A stretch of 64,000 nt of DNA from JAUXEH01 sp965533275 (GTDB taxonomy: Bacteria; Acidobacteriota; Aminicenantia; Aminicenantales; Aminicenantaceae): contig CBESWG010000010.1 in assembly GCA_965533275.1 (NCBI GenBank), forward strand, positions 32,411 through 96,410, written 5' to 3'. Below are positions 1-9,310 of the stretch, one piece after another (within the stretch, counting starts at the first letter, position 1; each line of letters begins with the position of its first letter). Below the pieces are notes generated by a model, which saw only the letters and a program-made list of their open reading frames with translations, searched no databases and was not told where the DNA came from. The position numbers were made by a program, and so were the translations under genes.

Positions 1-546
1 GCCGGCGTTGGAATAGGAAAATTCCTGGCCGGGAGGAAAATCGAGCGGCTGTTTCAGGACCTTCTCCACCGTGGGATCCCTCATGGCTTCCACAAAGTCG
101 CGCCCCACAACATCGACCACGCCGGCGGTGTGCGTGAGGAGGTGGTGCAGTGTGATCGTCCTCTTGTCCTCGGGGACATCCTTAAAAAACTTGGTGAGGG
201 GCTCGTGAGTGTCGAGCTTTCCCATCATCTCCAGCTTCATGATCCCCGCAGCCGTGAACTGCTTGGTGAGTGATCCGGTGCTGAACACCGTCTCCGAGGT
301 GTTGGGGATGCCCTGGCTGCGCACAGCCAGGCCGTATCCCTTGTTGAGAACGATCTCTCCCCTCTCTGCGATCAGGAAGGCTCCGGAAAAACCGTAGGGG
401 ACTAGCCGCGATAGAAATGTGTCAACCCTCTCGGCCCTTTGCCCCTTGAGTACGTCTTCCGCCGACAGGATGACGCCCAGGAACACGATCATGACCAGGC
501 TCACACTTGATAACGCGACAGTTCTCCGGAAGCGAAATTTTCTCAT
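1..546 (-). CDS. Serine hydrolase, class C beta-lactamase family (C-terminus outside the window)
   Basis: The N-terminal 182 residues of a secreted penicillin-binding-protein-like serine hydrolase are present; the rest runs off the left edge. ATG at 546 is preceded by GGAG with 9 bases of spacing. A hydrophobic signal segment spans about residues 9-29. The catalytic SxxK motif is seen as S92-L-T-K95, and the YxN motif as Y178-S-N180, with the usual spacing for this family. Such proteins are exported esterases, D-amino-acid peptidases or carboxypeptidases; true beta-lactamase activity is only one possibility. The KTG-type third motif cannot be checked because it lies outside the window. It is followed on the same strand by no other visible gene. 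Confidence 0.88.
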   Translation of the reverse strand, partial: MRKFRFRRTVALSSVSLVMIVFLGVILSAEDVLKGQRAERVDTFLSRLVPYGFSGAFLIAERGEIVLNKGYGLAVRSQGIPNTSETVFSTGSLTKQFTAAGIMKLEMMGKLDTHEPLTKFFKDVPEDKRTITLHHLLTHTAGVVDVVGRDFVEAMRDPTVEKVLKQPLDFPPGQEFSYSNAG

Positions 547-646
547 TTCAGTCCACTCCGCAAAAATATTGTGTCGTTACTCTATTAACCCGGTAGCTGC
601 TAAAATCGATTCATATCCGGTCCCGAATGACGCTTCGGATCCCGTG

Positions 647-1384
647 CTATTTCCCCATCTTGAAGAGGGAGTCTTCCAGGCCGGAATTGAATTTGACATC
701 CGTGATGGTGATGATGGCAAAGACATCACCGCCCTGGTGAATCGTCATGGTATGGGCAAACGTGATCCCGTCCACTTCTTTGTAATCAGAGAAGAAGATA
801 TCCTGCTCCACTTCGCTCCCCATCATGTTCAGGCTTTTCTGCACCTGTTTATACACAAGATAGGTCTGTGGATCGATGAAGAGGACCGTCGTGGTCCCGC
901 CCGGGAACACTCTTTCCAGCCTATAGTAGTCGCTGCCTTCAAGGCTCTCCTTGCCCATGAGTGTGTGCGTGACGCCAAATTTTTCCGGATCAAGAAGGAG
1001 CGAATTGCCCATCTCGAGTGCCCCTCTCTTCGAGTACTCCTGCATCTCGGACGGCGCCTCCTGTGAGGTTTGGGTCTGGGGATTCGTGATCCAGGCCACT
1101 TCCCCATCGAAAGCCTGGGTCATCGTCATTCCCATCATTTCCATGTCCTGCCGGGTCATCCCCGGCTCCTTGTGATACATGGTCATGGTGCCGTTCATGG
1201 CCATGGCGATCATCTCCATCTCTCCGGAGCTCGTCGTGTCGGTGATGGCCTCCAGGGCCTTGCGTCCCCCGCCCGCTTCGATCATCTTCTCAAGGATGGC
1301 AGCAGCAGACGAGGACTGGGCCGCAGCGGGAATCAGGCTGAAAGCCAGCAGAAGTAGGGAACCGAGAGCCAGTGACTTTTTCAT
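647..1384 (-). CDS. Exported LolA-like outer-membrane lipoprotein-sorting family protein
   Basis: A 245-residue protein with a clear signal peptide ending near AAAQ (about residue 23). The body has the repeated beta-strand pattern of the LolA/DUF4292-type half-barrel: an early GG-x-x-ALE segment, a Met-rich stretch around residues 55-80, and a C-terminal FSDYKEVDGI segment typical of this superfamily. These proteins carry lipoproteins or other lipids across the periplasm, but the exact cargo cannot be read from sequence. The start at 1384 was chosen because AGGAGGG precedes it; an in-frame ATG lies 66 bases upstream at 1450, but the signal peptide and ribosome site favour 1384. The residues around 55-80 are strikingly rich in methionine, which could reflect metal contact or simply hydrophobic packing. 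Confidence 0.7.
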   Translation of the reverse strand: MKKSLALGSLLLLAFSLIPAAAQSSSAAAILEKMIEAGGGRKALEAITDTTSSGEMEMIAMAMNGTMTMYHKEPGMTRQDMEMMGMTMTQAFDGEVAWITNPQTQTSQEAPSEMQEYSKRGALEMGNSLLLDPEKFGVTHTLMGKESLEGSDYYRLERVFPGGTTTVLFIDPQTYLVYKQVQKSLNMMGSEVEQDIFFSDYKEVDGITFAHTMTIHQGGDVFAIITITDVKFNSGLEDSLFKMGK

Positions 1385-1471
1385 GGGATTACACCCTCCT
1401 CTTCGTAGAATACGCAGGGATATTGTACCGGCTGCACGGGGATTCGGCAAGGAGCAGGCACCCGAAAAAGA

Positions 1472-1497
1472 GAGGAGCCGGCAGTGGCCGGCTCTTC
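1472..1497 (-). terminator. Rho-independent terminator after the outer-membrane protein gene
   Basis: An 8-bp perfect stem GAGCCGGC / GCCGGCTC with a four-base loop, extended by weaker pairs. On the minus strand it is followed by CTCTTTTTC. It lies downstream of the gene ending at 1569 and upstream of the gene starting at 1384, so it separates the two transcripts. Confidence 0.65.
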
Positions 1498-1568
1498 CGT
1501 TCTGGGGGAAAGGCTGCGGCTATAAAACGGGCCGGTTATTCGTTCGTATATTTCAGAGGATCATGAGA

Positions 1569-2177
1569 CTAGAAATAGAAGACCAGGCCGATCCCGGAAT
1601 TGGTGAGGCCCCAGCGGCTGGTCTTGCGGGTCGCCTCGAAACGGTCTTCATGTTCATAGTTTCCGCCGCTGTACCCGATCCCGACCTCACCGAATATCCC
1701 CAGGTTGTCCAGCAACCGTCCCTGAAGACCCAGGATGGCATTCAAGCCGAGGATCTCTCCCCGGTCCTTCCATCCCTGATCGCGCCAAGATACATCGACT
1801 TCGACAGTGTCCCGTGTGTAGCTGAAATTGGCTCCAGTGTAGACGGACATGCTGCGGCCGGAATAAAAAGTATAAAGAAGCCCCAGGCCTGCGGTGATCC
1901 GCGTCGAGTCTTCCTGCCTTTCACCACTGATGACCCGGGGGTCGGGAAGTCCTTCCTGGTTCCGGGGGACGAACTCGTTCTCCGTCTCGGTGCTCGAGAT
2001 CGAGAATCCGACGTAGGGCCGCAGGGCAAAGCGGTTCGAGATATGAAAGGTCAGGCCGATGCGGGGAGCGGGGTCAACGCGCATGTTGAGCCCGACCTTC
2101 CCCTTCATGTCCTGTGCAAAGGAGTGAGAACCCCAGATCAGGACGAGGGCAATTGCTGTAAGGAATATCTTTTTCAT
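1569..2177 (-). CDS. Outer-membrane beta-barrel protein
   Basis: A 202-residue exported protein with a signal peptide (cleavage likely after SFA, about residue 21). The rest alternates short hydrophobic and polar strands and ends in a terminal phenylalanine after VFY, the classic signal for BAM-dependent insertion into the outer membrane. The length fits an eight-stranded OmpA- or OmpW-like barrel. No ligand or enzyme motif was recognised. The start is supported by AGGAGG six bases upstream. It is divergent from the GH172 gene at 2424, and the 246-base gap between them presumably holds both promoters. Confidence 0.72.
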   Translation of the reverse strand: MKKIFLTAIALVLIWGSHSFAQDMKGKVGLNMRVDPAPRIGLTFHISNRFALRPYVGFSISSTETENEFVPRNQEGLPDPRVISGERQEDSTRITAGLGLLYTFYSGRSMSVYTGANFSYTRDTVEVDVSWRDQGWKDRGEILGLNAILGLQGRLLDNLGIFGEVGIGYSGGNYEHEDRFEATRKTSRWGLTNSGIGLVFYF

Positions 2178-2423
2178 GGCTGCCTCCTATAGACTTGGAT
2201 GTTATTAACAGAAATTCCTTTGAAGGGATTTTGAGATTACTCGTGGTGGGTGAAGAGGAAGAGCACCTCACCGCGGGCCATTCCCAGCGCCAGGGGAGGA
2301 ATTTCTACGTGACACTTGACAGGGCGGGAATACTCGTTATAAACCAGGGCTAGGGGAATCATGAGTGAGTACCGCACCACACGAAACAAAGATTCATACC
2401 CCTAAATTTATAAGGAGGGACCC

Positions 2424-3569
2424 ATGAAACGCAAAATCCTGCCGGCGGCACTGATCTTGATCCTGGCCGCGCTGGTCATCTACGCAGAGGAGGAAAAAGT
2501 GTTCGACGGACTCTATCTCAATCTTGGGAACCTGTGCAGGCTCTCCCATGCCCAGAGCCGATCCATCAGCCCGGAAAACTTCACGGGCGAAAAGGGAAAA
2601 GGAGGGATGTCCACGGACGGCGCGGCGCTCAACGCGGCGCGGGAGCTGGGCCAGGGTTGGAAGGTCTCTCCCTATGTCAAGATCCAGCCAGGAGAGACGT
2701 TTACGATGGCCGAGATCGACGGTTCCGGAGCCATCCAGCAGATCTGGATGACACCGGCCGGGACATTCCGGTACTCCATCCTCAGGTTCTACTGGGATGG
2801 CGAGACCGAGCCGTCCGTGGAGGTGCCGGTGGGCGACTTCTTCGCCAGCGGGTGGGGCAAGTTCGCCCAGGTCTCCTCCCTTCCCGTGTGCGTGAATCCC
2901 GGAAGCGGTTTCAACTGCTACTGGGTGATGCCTTTCCGGAAATCCTGCAGGATCACGATGGAGAACCTGGACGAGAAGGAGATGACCCTCTACTTCCAGG
3001 TCAACTACACCCTGACCGAGGTTCCTGAGGATGCCGCATATTTCCACGCCCAGTTCCGGCGGACCAATCCCGTGCCCTACAAGGATGTCTACACCATCGT
3101 GGACGGTATCAAGGGATGGGGACACTTCGTGGGCACATACATGTGCTGGGGCTCCAACAACAAAGGCTGGTGGGGCGAGGGCGAGATCAAGTTCTATATG
3201 GACGGCGACAAGGAATTCCCCACCATCTGCGGCACCGGGACGGAGGACTATTTCTGCGGCTCCTACGGTTTCACGGTGGAGGGCAAGTATCGGGAGTTCA
3301 CAACGCCGCATGCGGGCATGCCTCAGGTCATCTCCCCAGACGGACAGTGGCAGTCCCAGCAGAGGTTCGGCCTCTACCGGTGGCATATCATGGACCCGGT
3401 GCGTTTCGAAAAGGACCTCAAAATCACGATGCAGGCCCTCAGCTGGCGCTCGGGTGGGCGCTACCTGCCGCTGCAGGACGACATCTCATCTGTGGCCTTC
3501 TGGTACCAGCAGGAGCCTCACGCCAAGTTCCCCAAGCTACCCAGCAAGGACAAACTGGAGATCATCTGA
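2424..3569 (+). CDS. Exported GH172 (DUF2961) glycoside hydrolase
   Basis: A 381-residue protein with a signal peptide (residues 1-21) and a DUF2961 domain across most of its length. The hallmark segment GTGTEDYFCGSYGF lies near residue 270, and the DGSGAIQQIWM segment near residue 92 matches the family's first jelly-roll strand region. Characterised GH172 enzymes act on furanosides: difructose dianhydride I synthase/hydrolase and exo-D-arabinofuranosidases. The substrate here is therefore probably a fructo- or arabino-furanosyl glycan, by inference only. The start has a strong AAGGAGGG sequence. It stands alone as a transcription unit; no SusCD or transporter genes are adjacent. Confidence 0.85.
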   Translation: MKRKILPAALILILAALVIYAEEEKVFDGLYLNLGNLCRLSHAQSRSISPENFTGEKGKGGMSTDGAALNAARELGQGWKVSPYVKIQPGETFTMAEIDGSGAIQQIWMTPAGTFRYSILRFYWDGETEPSVEVPVGDFFASGWGKFAQVSSLPVCVNPGSGFNCYWVMPFRKSCRITMENLDEKEMTLYFQVNYTLTEVPEDAAYFHAQFRRTNPVPYKDVYTIVDGIKGWGHFVGTYMCWGSNNKGWWGEGEIKFYMDGDKEFPTICGTGTEDYFCGSYGFTVEGKYREFTTPHAGMPQVISPDGQWQSQQRFGLYRWHIMDPVRFEKDLKITMQALSWRSGGRYLPLQDDISSVAFWYQQEPHAKFPKLPSKDKLEII

Positions 3570-3637
3570 GATCCAGGCTCAATAGACCGCCGGATTTAAA
3601 TCCCGGATAGAGGCCGGGAGCGGGCAGCTGATCCCTG

Positions 3638-4123
3638 CTATTTTTTAGATTTCTTGATCTTCTTGACTGTCTTTTTTGAACGGTCTTTCTCTTCTTCGTC
3701 CCGGTCGTATTCGTATTCCCAGTCCAAGTCGAGATCCTTCAGCCAGTCGAAATCGAAATTGAAGTCGAAGTCAAAATCGCCCCAGTCAAAATTAAGATCA
3801 TCAAAATCAAAATGCAGGTCCATGTGCTCGAGCACATTGAGGCTCTCCAGGGCGAGCTCCAGGCCCTCCATGTTGATGTCCATGTCGAAATCCTGGAGCG
3901 CCTCGAGGGCAGCCAGGCCTTCGAGATTCATATTCATCTCTATGTGTTCCAGGGCTTCCAGCGCCTTGAGCACCTCCAGTCCAACGAGGGCCTCGTCACT
4001 GGAACGCTCTATCTTTTTGCTCTCTTTCTTATCGGTTTTTTCCTGGACCTGGGGCCCAGCAAAAACAAAGGCGGCGCTGACGGTCAGCACCAGCACGATC
4101 GTCATCCATTTGAATTTTTTCAT
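3638..4123 (-). CDS. Exported low-complexity protein with Leu/Glu helix and alternating Asp/Phe tract
   Basis: I do not recognise this 161-residue protein. It has a signal peptide (about 1-22), a charged linker rich in Lys and Glu (24-45), and a Leu/Glu/Ala-rich helical stretch with imperfect LEAL/LEGL repeats (45-98). Next comes a 40-residue tract (about 102-140) in which Asp alternates with Phe, Leu or Trp, then a very basic Lys-rich tail. Alternation of acidic and aromatic residues would give an amphipathic beta strand with one fully acidic face. The start at 4123 follows GAGGAGG; an in-frame ATG at 4150 lacks one. It could be a secreted metal- or surface-binding protein, but no function is claimed. 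Confidence 0.7.
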   Translation of the reverse strand: MKKFKWMTIVLVLTVSAAFVFAGPQVQEKTDKKESKKIERSSDEALVGLEVLKALEALEHIEMNMNLEGLAALEALQDFDMDINMEGLELALESLNVLEHMDLHFDFDDLNFDWGDFDFDFNFDFDWLKDLDLDWEYEYDRDEEEKDRSKKTVKKIKKSKK

Positions 4124-4216
4124 CACGTCCTCCTCACAGAGATCATCCATATCATCTGTGTAGACGAGAGAATCCTAGGAAAGGTTGAGGGCGGGCTATA
4201 ATTATTGGGAAAAATG

Positions 4217-4258
4217 GGAGGCGGCTTCCGGTGTTGGGAACACACGGAAACCGCCCCC
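4217..4258 (-). terminator. Rho-independent terminator after the Asp-box gene
   Basis: A long stem (GGCGGCTTCCGGTGT paired with ACACGGAAACCGCC, with a mismatch and a bulge) and a seven-base loop. On the minus strand it is followed by CATTTTTCCC. It lies just past the stop of the 1077-residue Asp-box protein. Confidence 0.75.
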
Positions 4259-4271
4259 ATGGGGCTGCTAT

Positions 4272-7200
4272 CTAACGGAAGCGGAAGGTGGCCTGGGGAA
4301 TAGCATCTTTGATCTGAGGTACGATCACGCCCCCGAGGTCCTGCCTCTCGAGCATTGTATTGAATGTTGGCAGGTCGGTCTTGAGCAGCGCCTCGAAATG
4401 GGCCTTCTGCTCTGCCAGCCTTTCATGGAGCACGGCATGCACCTCCAGCTGCTGGGCCGTGGGAGCAAAGTCGATGTTCTCACCAATGTTGCCGGCCAGG
4501 ACTGAGAGTTTGCTGTACAGCTTATGTGGATATCGGAAGGACTTGGTGTCTCCCTCGGCAATGGTGTGCTGGAAGAGCTCGTCCTCGATAGAGCGGAGCT
4601 TCTTGTCGAAGACCTCGATGGCGCTGATGGTGTCGCGCGTGCCCCCTCCCTCTCCGAGGACATCCTTCAAGTCGTAGCACTGCTTGCGCATCCACTCGAT
4701 CTGGCTGATCATGTCAGATACGGTGTTCAGGTCCTTGCGTAATGCAACCTGCAGATCCACCGTTGCCTTGATGTCGGCCAGTGTTCCCTTCGAACGCGGG
4801 TCCTTGAGGACCTCAAGGGTTTGCGTGTACTCCTGATCACCGACTTTGAGGGTCACAGTATAGTCACCAGGGGAAGCCGTGAATCCCGAAAATCCCCCGA
4901 AGGTCCCCCAGCTTATGATGGGATACCAGCCCTGGCGCTCCCACTGGAAGTGGAAGCGTTTTTCCTCCACGACCGAGGGATTGCCCGGAGGCTTGGTACG
5001 CAGCTTGGCCTGGCGGGCGGGATAGTGCCGGAGGCTCCAGGTAGCGCGGTTGATGCCCTTGTTCCGGGTTCCGCGCACGATGTTGACCACCTCACCCTGA
5101 GCATCGCGGATCGTGATGCTCACCGCGCCCTTGGGGACCTCCTTTAGAAAGTAGTTGATGTTGGCTCGAGCCGAGGCCCGGGGCCCGCCTGCGATGCTGT
5201 GCATGCGGTAGGTCGGGCGCGGCATGAAGAGGTGGACATTGGAGGCCAGCACTTCGTTCGTCAGCTGCTGGAGAGGTGTGATGTCGTCCATGATCCAGAA
5301 TCCGCGTCCATACGTGCCCAGCACAAGGTCGTTGAAGTGTTCCTGCACCACCATGTGATGCACGGGCGCGTGAGGCAGGTTGTTCTGGAGCGGCAGCCAT
5401 TTCCTCCCGTCATTGAACGAGACATAGATGGCGTTCTCGGTGCCGAGATAGAGCAGCCCTTTGCGGACGGGGTCCTCGTGGACCCAGTGGCAGTAGCTAA
5501 AAACGCTCTTGGGGATGGTCGCGCTCAGAGAGGTCCAGGTTTTTCCGTAGTCTGCGGTCTTGTAGACATAGGGATCGCGGCCGTTCATCTGGTGGAAGTC
5601 GACCGTCATGTAGGCCGTTCCGGCATCGTAACGGGACGGCTCGATGTTGCTGACTGTCCCCCACTCCGGCAGGTTGGGGACATTGCCTGTGACATTGGAC
5701 CAGTTTTCTCCACCGTCGCGCGTAAAATGGACGAGTCCGTCGTTGCTTCCAGCCCAGATCAAGCCATCCTCCAGGGGAGACTCGGCCAGCGCAAAGACGA
5801 CACACCCCATCTCCACGGCCAGATTATCCCGCGTGAGCCCTCCGGAAGGGCCAAGCTTGGACGCATCATTTGTGGTGAGGTCGGGGCTTATGACCTTCCA
5901 GCTGCGTCCGGCATCCGTGGTCATGTGCACGAACTGGCTGCCCACATAGACCTTGTTGTGGTCGTGGGGCGAGATAAGGATGGGGAAGGTCCAATTGAAG
6001 CGGTACTTGAGTTCTGTTCCATGAGAGCCGTAGAGGGATTCGGGCCAGACCTGCACGGTGTTGATGTGGCCGGTCGAGTAATCCGCCCTCTGCAGCATTG
6101 CGTTGTAGTTCCCGCCCCATACGATGCTGGGATTCACGGGATCGGGCACGATGAATCCGCACTCGCCGCCGGCCGTGGCTTCCCAGAGGGAGCGGGACGG
6201 GGAGAAGCCGCCTCGGCCGCCGCCGCCTGTCATGGGGCCCTTGTAGGCGCTCCCGTCCTGGCGGCCGCCGTAGACATAGTAGGGGACCTGCGTGTCCACG
6301 GCCACGTGATACATCTGGGCGATGGGCAGGTTGACGCGCTGCCAGGTCTGGCCGCGGTTGCGCGTGAAGATGATCCCGCCGTCATCGGAGATCATCATGC
6401 GGTCGGGATCCTTGGGGTCGGCCCACATGTCGTGGCAGTCCCCGCTCCAGGGCACGGTCTCGCTGGTGTAGCCGCCGTCCTTGGTGCGGCTCTGGCTGTT
6501 GGCCGCGAAATAGACCTCGTCCTCGTCGGCCGGATTGACCATGACGCGCGAGGCATAGTGCGGCCTCTCGTTGAGCAGGCGGTTCTTGCTGGCCAGGCGC
6601 CAGGAATCGCCTCCGTTGTCAGACCGCCACAGGACGCCGCGGTTGGGAGAACCGGTCTCCATCAATGCATAGACGACCTGGGGATTGCTCTGTGCGATGG
6701 CGAGGCCCACCTTTCCGATGGGCGGCTTGGGCAGGCCGTTTGTCAGCCGCTCCCATGTGTCGCCGCCGTCCTTGGACCTCCAGACACCGCCCATGGGCCC
6801 GCCGCTCTCCCTGCCGTAGGTGTAGATGATGAGCGGCCAGGAGCCCGCGAACAGGATACGCGGATTGCTGGGATCCATGGCGATCTCGAATACGCCCGTG
6901 TTCTCATCCAGGAAAAGGACATGCTCCCAGGTCTTGCCTCCGTCCGTGGTGCGGAAGACTCCCCGCTCCTTCTGGGGGCCGTAGCAGTGACCCAGGGAGG
7001 CCACGAATACGGTGTCGGGATCGCGGGGATCGATGACCACGCGGCCGATGCGGCCAGTCTTGTCCAGGCCCATGTGCTGCCAGGACTTACCGGCATCCGT
7101 GGACTTGTAGACACCGTTTCCGATCGAGACGTTGCTGCGGATGAAGGCCTCGCCGGTCCCGGCCCACACCACATTGTAGTCCGAGGGTGCGATGGCCATG

Positions 7201-7505
7201 GCGCCGATGGACTGTGCCTCCTGGCCATCGAAGATCGGATTCCAGCGCCCGCCTCCGTCCGTGGTCTTGAATATGCCGCCGGACGAAGCTCCGATGTAGT
7301 AGACCAGGGGATTGCCCGGCTCGCCCATAACGGCCGAGGTCCGGTTGCCCGGGGGCCCGATGTGGCGGTAGCGGAGTGAGCTGTAGATCTCGGGATCGAT
7401 CTGCTGAGCTGCCAGGTCGAGACCTCCCGTGATGAATAGGATGAGCGCCAGGACCATAGCAAAAGAACCGATCCCGTGACTCGATTTGATGAGATACTGA
7501 TGCAC
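4272..7505 (-). CDS. Secreted VPS10/sortilin-like Asp-box (BNR) repeat protein
   Basis: A 1077-residue exported protein starting with GTG, chosen because GAGGAGGG sits just upstream. A signal/anchor segment covers residues 15-33. The first 700 residues carry many Asp-box motifs of the form S/T-x-D-x-G-x-x-W, for example TTDGGGRW, STDAGKSW, TTDGGKTW, SKDGGDTW and TTDAGRSW. Each marks a blade of a sialidase-like or sortilin-type beta-propeller; two propellers are likely. The C-terminal 300 residues lack the boxes and end in a helical region. Annotated relatives are called glycosyl hydrolases, but no sialidase Arg triad was identified, so a binding or protein-processing role is equally possible. 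Transcription probably ends at the hairpin 14 bases downstream. Confidence 0.85.
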   Translation of the reverse strand: MHQYLIKSSHGIGSFAMVLALILFITGGLDLAAQQIDPEIYSSLRYRHIGPPGNRTSAVMGEPGNPLVYYIGASSGGIFKTTDGGGRWNPIFDGQEAQSIGAMAIAPSDYNVVWAGTGEAFIRSNVSIGNGVYKSTDAGKSWQHMGLDKTGRIGRVVIDPRDPDTVFVASLGHCYGPQKERGVFRTTDGGKTWEHVLFLDENTGVFEIAMDPSNPRILFAGSWPLIIYTYGRESGGPMGGVWRSKDGGDTWERLTNGLPKPPIGKVGLAIAQSNPQVVYALMETGSPNRGVLWRSDNGGDSWRLASKNRLLNERPHYASRVMVNPADEDEVYFAANSQSRTKDGGYTSETVPWSGDCHDMWADPKDPDRMMISDDGGIIFTRNRGQTWQRVNLPIAQMYHVAVDTQVPYYVYGGRQDGSAYKGPMTGGGGRGGFSPSRSLWEATAGGECGFIVPDPVNPSIVWGGNYNAMLQRADYSTGHINTVQVWPESLYGSHGTELKYRFNWTFPILISPHDHNKVYVGSQFVHMTTDAGRSWKVISPDLTTNDASKLGPSGGLTRDNLAVEMGCVVFALAESPLEDGLIWAGSNDGLVHFTRDGGENWSNVTGNVPNLPEWGTVSNIEPSRYDAGTAYMTVDFHQMNGRDPYVYKTADYGKTWTSLSATIPKSVFSYCHWVHEDPVRKGLLYLGTENAIYVSFNDGRKWLPLQNNLPHAPVHHMVVQEHFNDLVLGTYGRGFWIMDDITPLQQLTNEVLASNVHLFMPRPTYRMHSIAGGPRASARANINYFLKEVPKGAVSITIRDAQGEVVNIVRGTRNKGINRATWSLRHYPARQAKLRTKPPGNPSVVEEKRFHFQWERQGWYPIISWGTFGGFSGFTASPGDYTVTLKVGDQEYTQTLEVLKDPRSKGTLADIKATVDLQVALRKDLNTVSDMISQIEWMRKQCYDLKDVLGEGGGTRDTISAIEVFDKKLRSIEDELFQHTIAEGDTKSFRYPHKLYSKLSVLAGNIGENIDFAPTAQQLEVHAVLHERLAEQKAHFEALLKTDLPTFNTMLERQDLGGVIVPQIKDAIPQATFRFR

Positions 7506-7550
7506 GATGCCCTCCTCAGGCCCTCAACGGGCCGGCAAAATAATATTATA

Positions 7551-7568
7551 TTAAAGGTTACCCTTTAA
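7551..7568. promoter_or_regulatory. Inverted repeat in the divergent promoter region
   Basis: TTAAAGG and CCTTTAA form a perfect 7-bp inverted repeat with a four-base spacer. It sits 46 bases upstream of the Asp-box gene start and about 200 bases before the PLP decarboxylase. It is a plausible operator. The rest of the 263-base gap is AT-rich, and I see nothing else definite in it. Confidence 0.35.
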
Positions 7569-7768
7569 CGGCAGTGGGAAGAGGCAGAGACAGCATAGGC
7601 TATATATTCCGGATAACGACATTTTATCTCTGTTGCTCACTTTTGCAAGGATTTTTTACAAAGGATGGGAGGAGGGCCAGGGTGATGCAGAGGAGTCGCA
7701 TACTAGAATTTCACAGAATTGACCCCCGCAGTTTTCGTGTGATAGTGTCTTGAGGACAGGAGGGTCCC

Positions 7769-9310
7769 ATGGATATTGAGACACGCATCGACTGGTGTCT
7801 GTCCACCAGAGGTGGACACCTCTACATCGAAGACTTTGACACCAACCAACTGATCAGGAAGTTTGGGTCTCCCCTGTTTGTCTTCTCCGAGAACCAGCTC
7901 CGCAGAAACATCCGCCGGTTCCAGCAGGCCTTCCAGAAGGGCTGGCCAGACGGCCCGGTCAAGGTGCTGCCGGCAGCCAAAGCGAACTGGATCCCGGCGA
8001 TCCAGAGGATTATCGCCCAGGAAGGCTGCGGCTGCGACATCTATTCGCCCGGGGAGCTGACGATCGCATTGGGGGCGGGCTTCGAACCTCAGTTTATCTC
8101 GGTCAACGGAGTCCCGAAGGATGCTGACCACATCCGCAGGTGCATCCAGACCGGAGTGCGCATCACCATCGACAGTGTGGAGGAAGTTGACTTGATCGAA
8201 AGTGCGGCGGCCGAGCTGGACATGACAGCCTATGTCCGGTTGAGGCTCAAACCAGCCATCTCAGGCTTCGTCAAACACAGCGATTTTGTGGCCGAGGGCC
8301 TGGTGCCCACGGACATCGCGGCCCTGGTCTACAAGGGTGGGCTGACCATCGATCAAATCTCTCCCATTGCTCCCCGGATCCTGGAAATGAAAAACGTGGA
8401 GCTCACAGGTTTCCACGAACACCACGGCCGACACCACCGGTCAACCGCGTATTGGAAGGCCCAGATGCAGGCCTATGCACGAGAAATGGGCCGTGTATGT
8501 CGCAGACTGGGAGGATACCAGCCGAAGGAGATCGACATCGGGGGAGGATTCGCCACCCCTCGAGATCCCTTCAATGCCGCCACAAACTACAGTGAGCCGC
8601 TGCAGCTGGGGGCGCTGCACTCGATCTCCCATGGCCTCAAGCTGCTGGGAGACAGCACACGCTACAAGGCGCTGGCGCGCCTGGTGGACACCATCGTGAC
8701 GAAGCCCAACCAGACGCCGGCCCCTTCCATCGAGGAGTACGCTGATGTCTGCACGCAAACCTTGAGGGAAGAGCTGCCAAGAAACGGCATCGACACCAAG
8801 GGCCTGATGCTGCAGCTGGAGCCAGGGCGCGCGCTGCATGGTGACACAGGCATCCACCTCACCACGGTGAAGAACATCAAGCGGATCACGAAGCCCATCC
8901 GCTGGAACATGCTCATCGTGGACACCACCGAGTTCTGGTTCACGGGGGGACGGTATGAGCACCACCTCCACGACTATGTGTTCGCCAACAAGACAAATGC
9001 CGAGTATATCGGCAAGGCGGACGTGAACGGCCGCAGCTGCTACGGCGACCGCCTGATGCCGAGCATTCGGGTTCCGGATGTCGAGGTGGGAGACATCCTG
9101 GCGCTGCTGGATACAGGCGCCTATCAGGAGGTCTCGATGAGCAACTTCAATGCCATGCCCCGGCCGGCCACGGTGCTGGTGACTGAGGATCAGGCAGCGG
9201 TCATACGGAAGGCCGAATCAGAGGAAGATGTGTTTCGGCGGGATGTCATCCCTGATCATTTAATTTCGGGGACCAATTTCGGGGACGGACCCGAAAAGAG
9301 GAAAAGATGA
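7769..9310 (+). CDS. Fold-type III PLP-dependent decarboxylase, diaminopimelate/ornithine decarboxylase family
   Basis: A 513-residue cytoplasmic enzyme of the LysA/SpeC fold-type III group: an alanine-racemase-like barrel followed by a beta domain. K71 in the AAKAN motif is the expected PLP lysine. HEHHG (216-220) replaces the usual H-x-H-x-G-S, GGGF (258-261) and EPGR (351-354) bind the cofactor phosphate, and C424-Y-G-D427 with Y452 corresponds to the active-site loop contributed by the partner subunit. It is about 90 residues longer than typical LysA, with an extra stretch around 280-320, so an atypical amino-acid or polyamine substrate is possible. The start has AGGAGGG upstream. Its stop overlaps the start of the sulfatase (ATGA), implying coupled translation. 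Confidence 0.82.
   Translation: MDIETRIDWCLSTRGGHLYIEDFDTNQLIRKFGSPLFVFSENQLRRNIRRFQQAFQKGWPDGPVKVLPAAKANWIPAIQRIIAQEGCGCDIYSPGELTIALGAGFEPQFISVNGVPKDADHIRRCIQTGVRITIDSVEEVDLIESAAAELDMTAYVRLRLKPAISGFVKHSDFVAEGLVPTDIAALVYKGGLTIDQISPIAPRILEMKNVELTGFHEHHGRHHRSTAYWKAQMQAYAREMGRVCRRLGGYQPKEIDIGGGFATPRDPFNAATNYSEPLQLGALHSISHGLKLLGDSTRYKALARLVDTIVTKPNQTPAPSIEEYADVCTQTLREELPRNGIDTKGLMLQLEPGRALHGDTGIHLTTVKNIKRITKPIRWNMLIVDTTEFWFTGGRYEHHLHDYVFANKTNAEYIGKADVNGRSCYGDRLMPSIRVPDVEVGDILALLDTGAYQEVSMSNFNAMPRPATVLVTEDQAAVIRKAESEEDVFRRDVIPDHLISGTNFGDGPEKRKR

Noticed and set aside
5199..7379. A 726-codon open frame on the plus strand opposite the Asp-box gene.
   Set aside because: It is a mirror of codon bias in a GC-rich gene. 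It has no domain, no ribosome site, and lies wholly inside the well-supported minus-strand gene.
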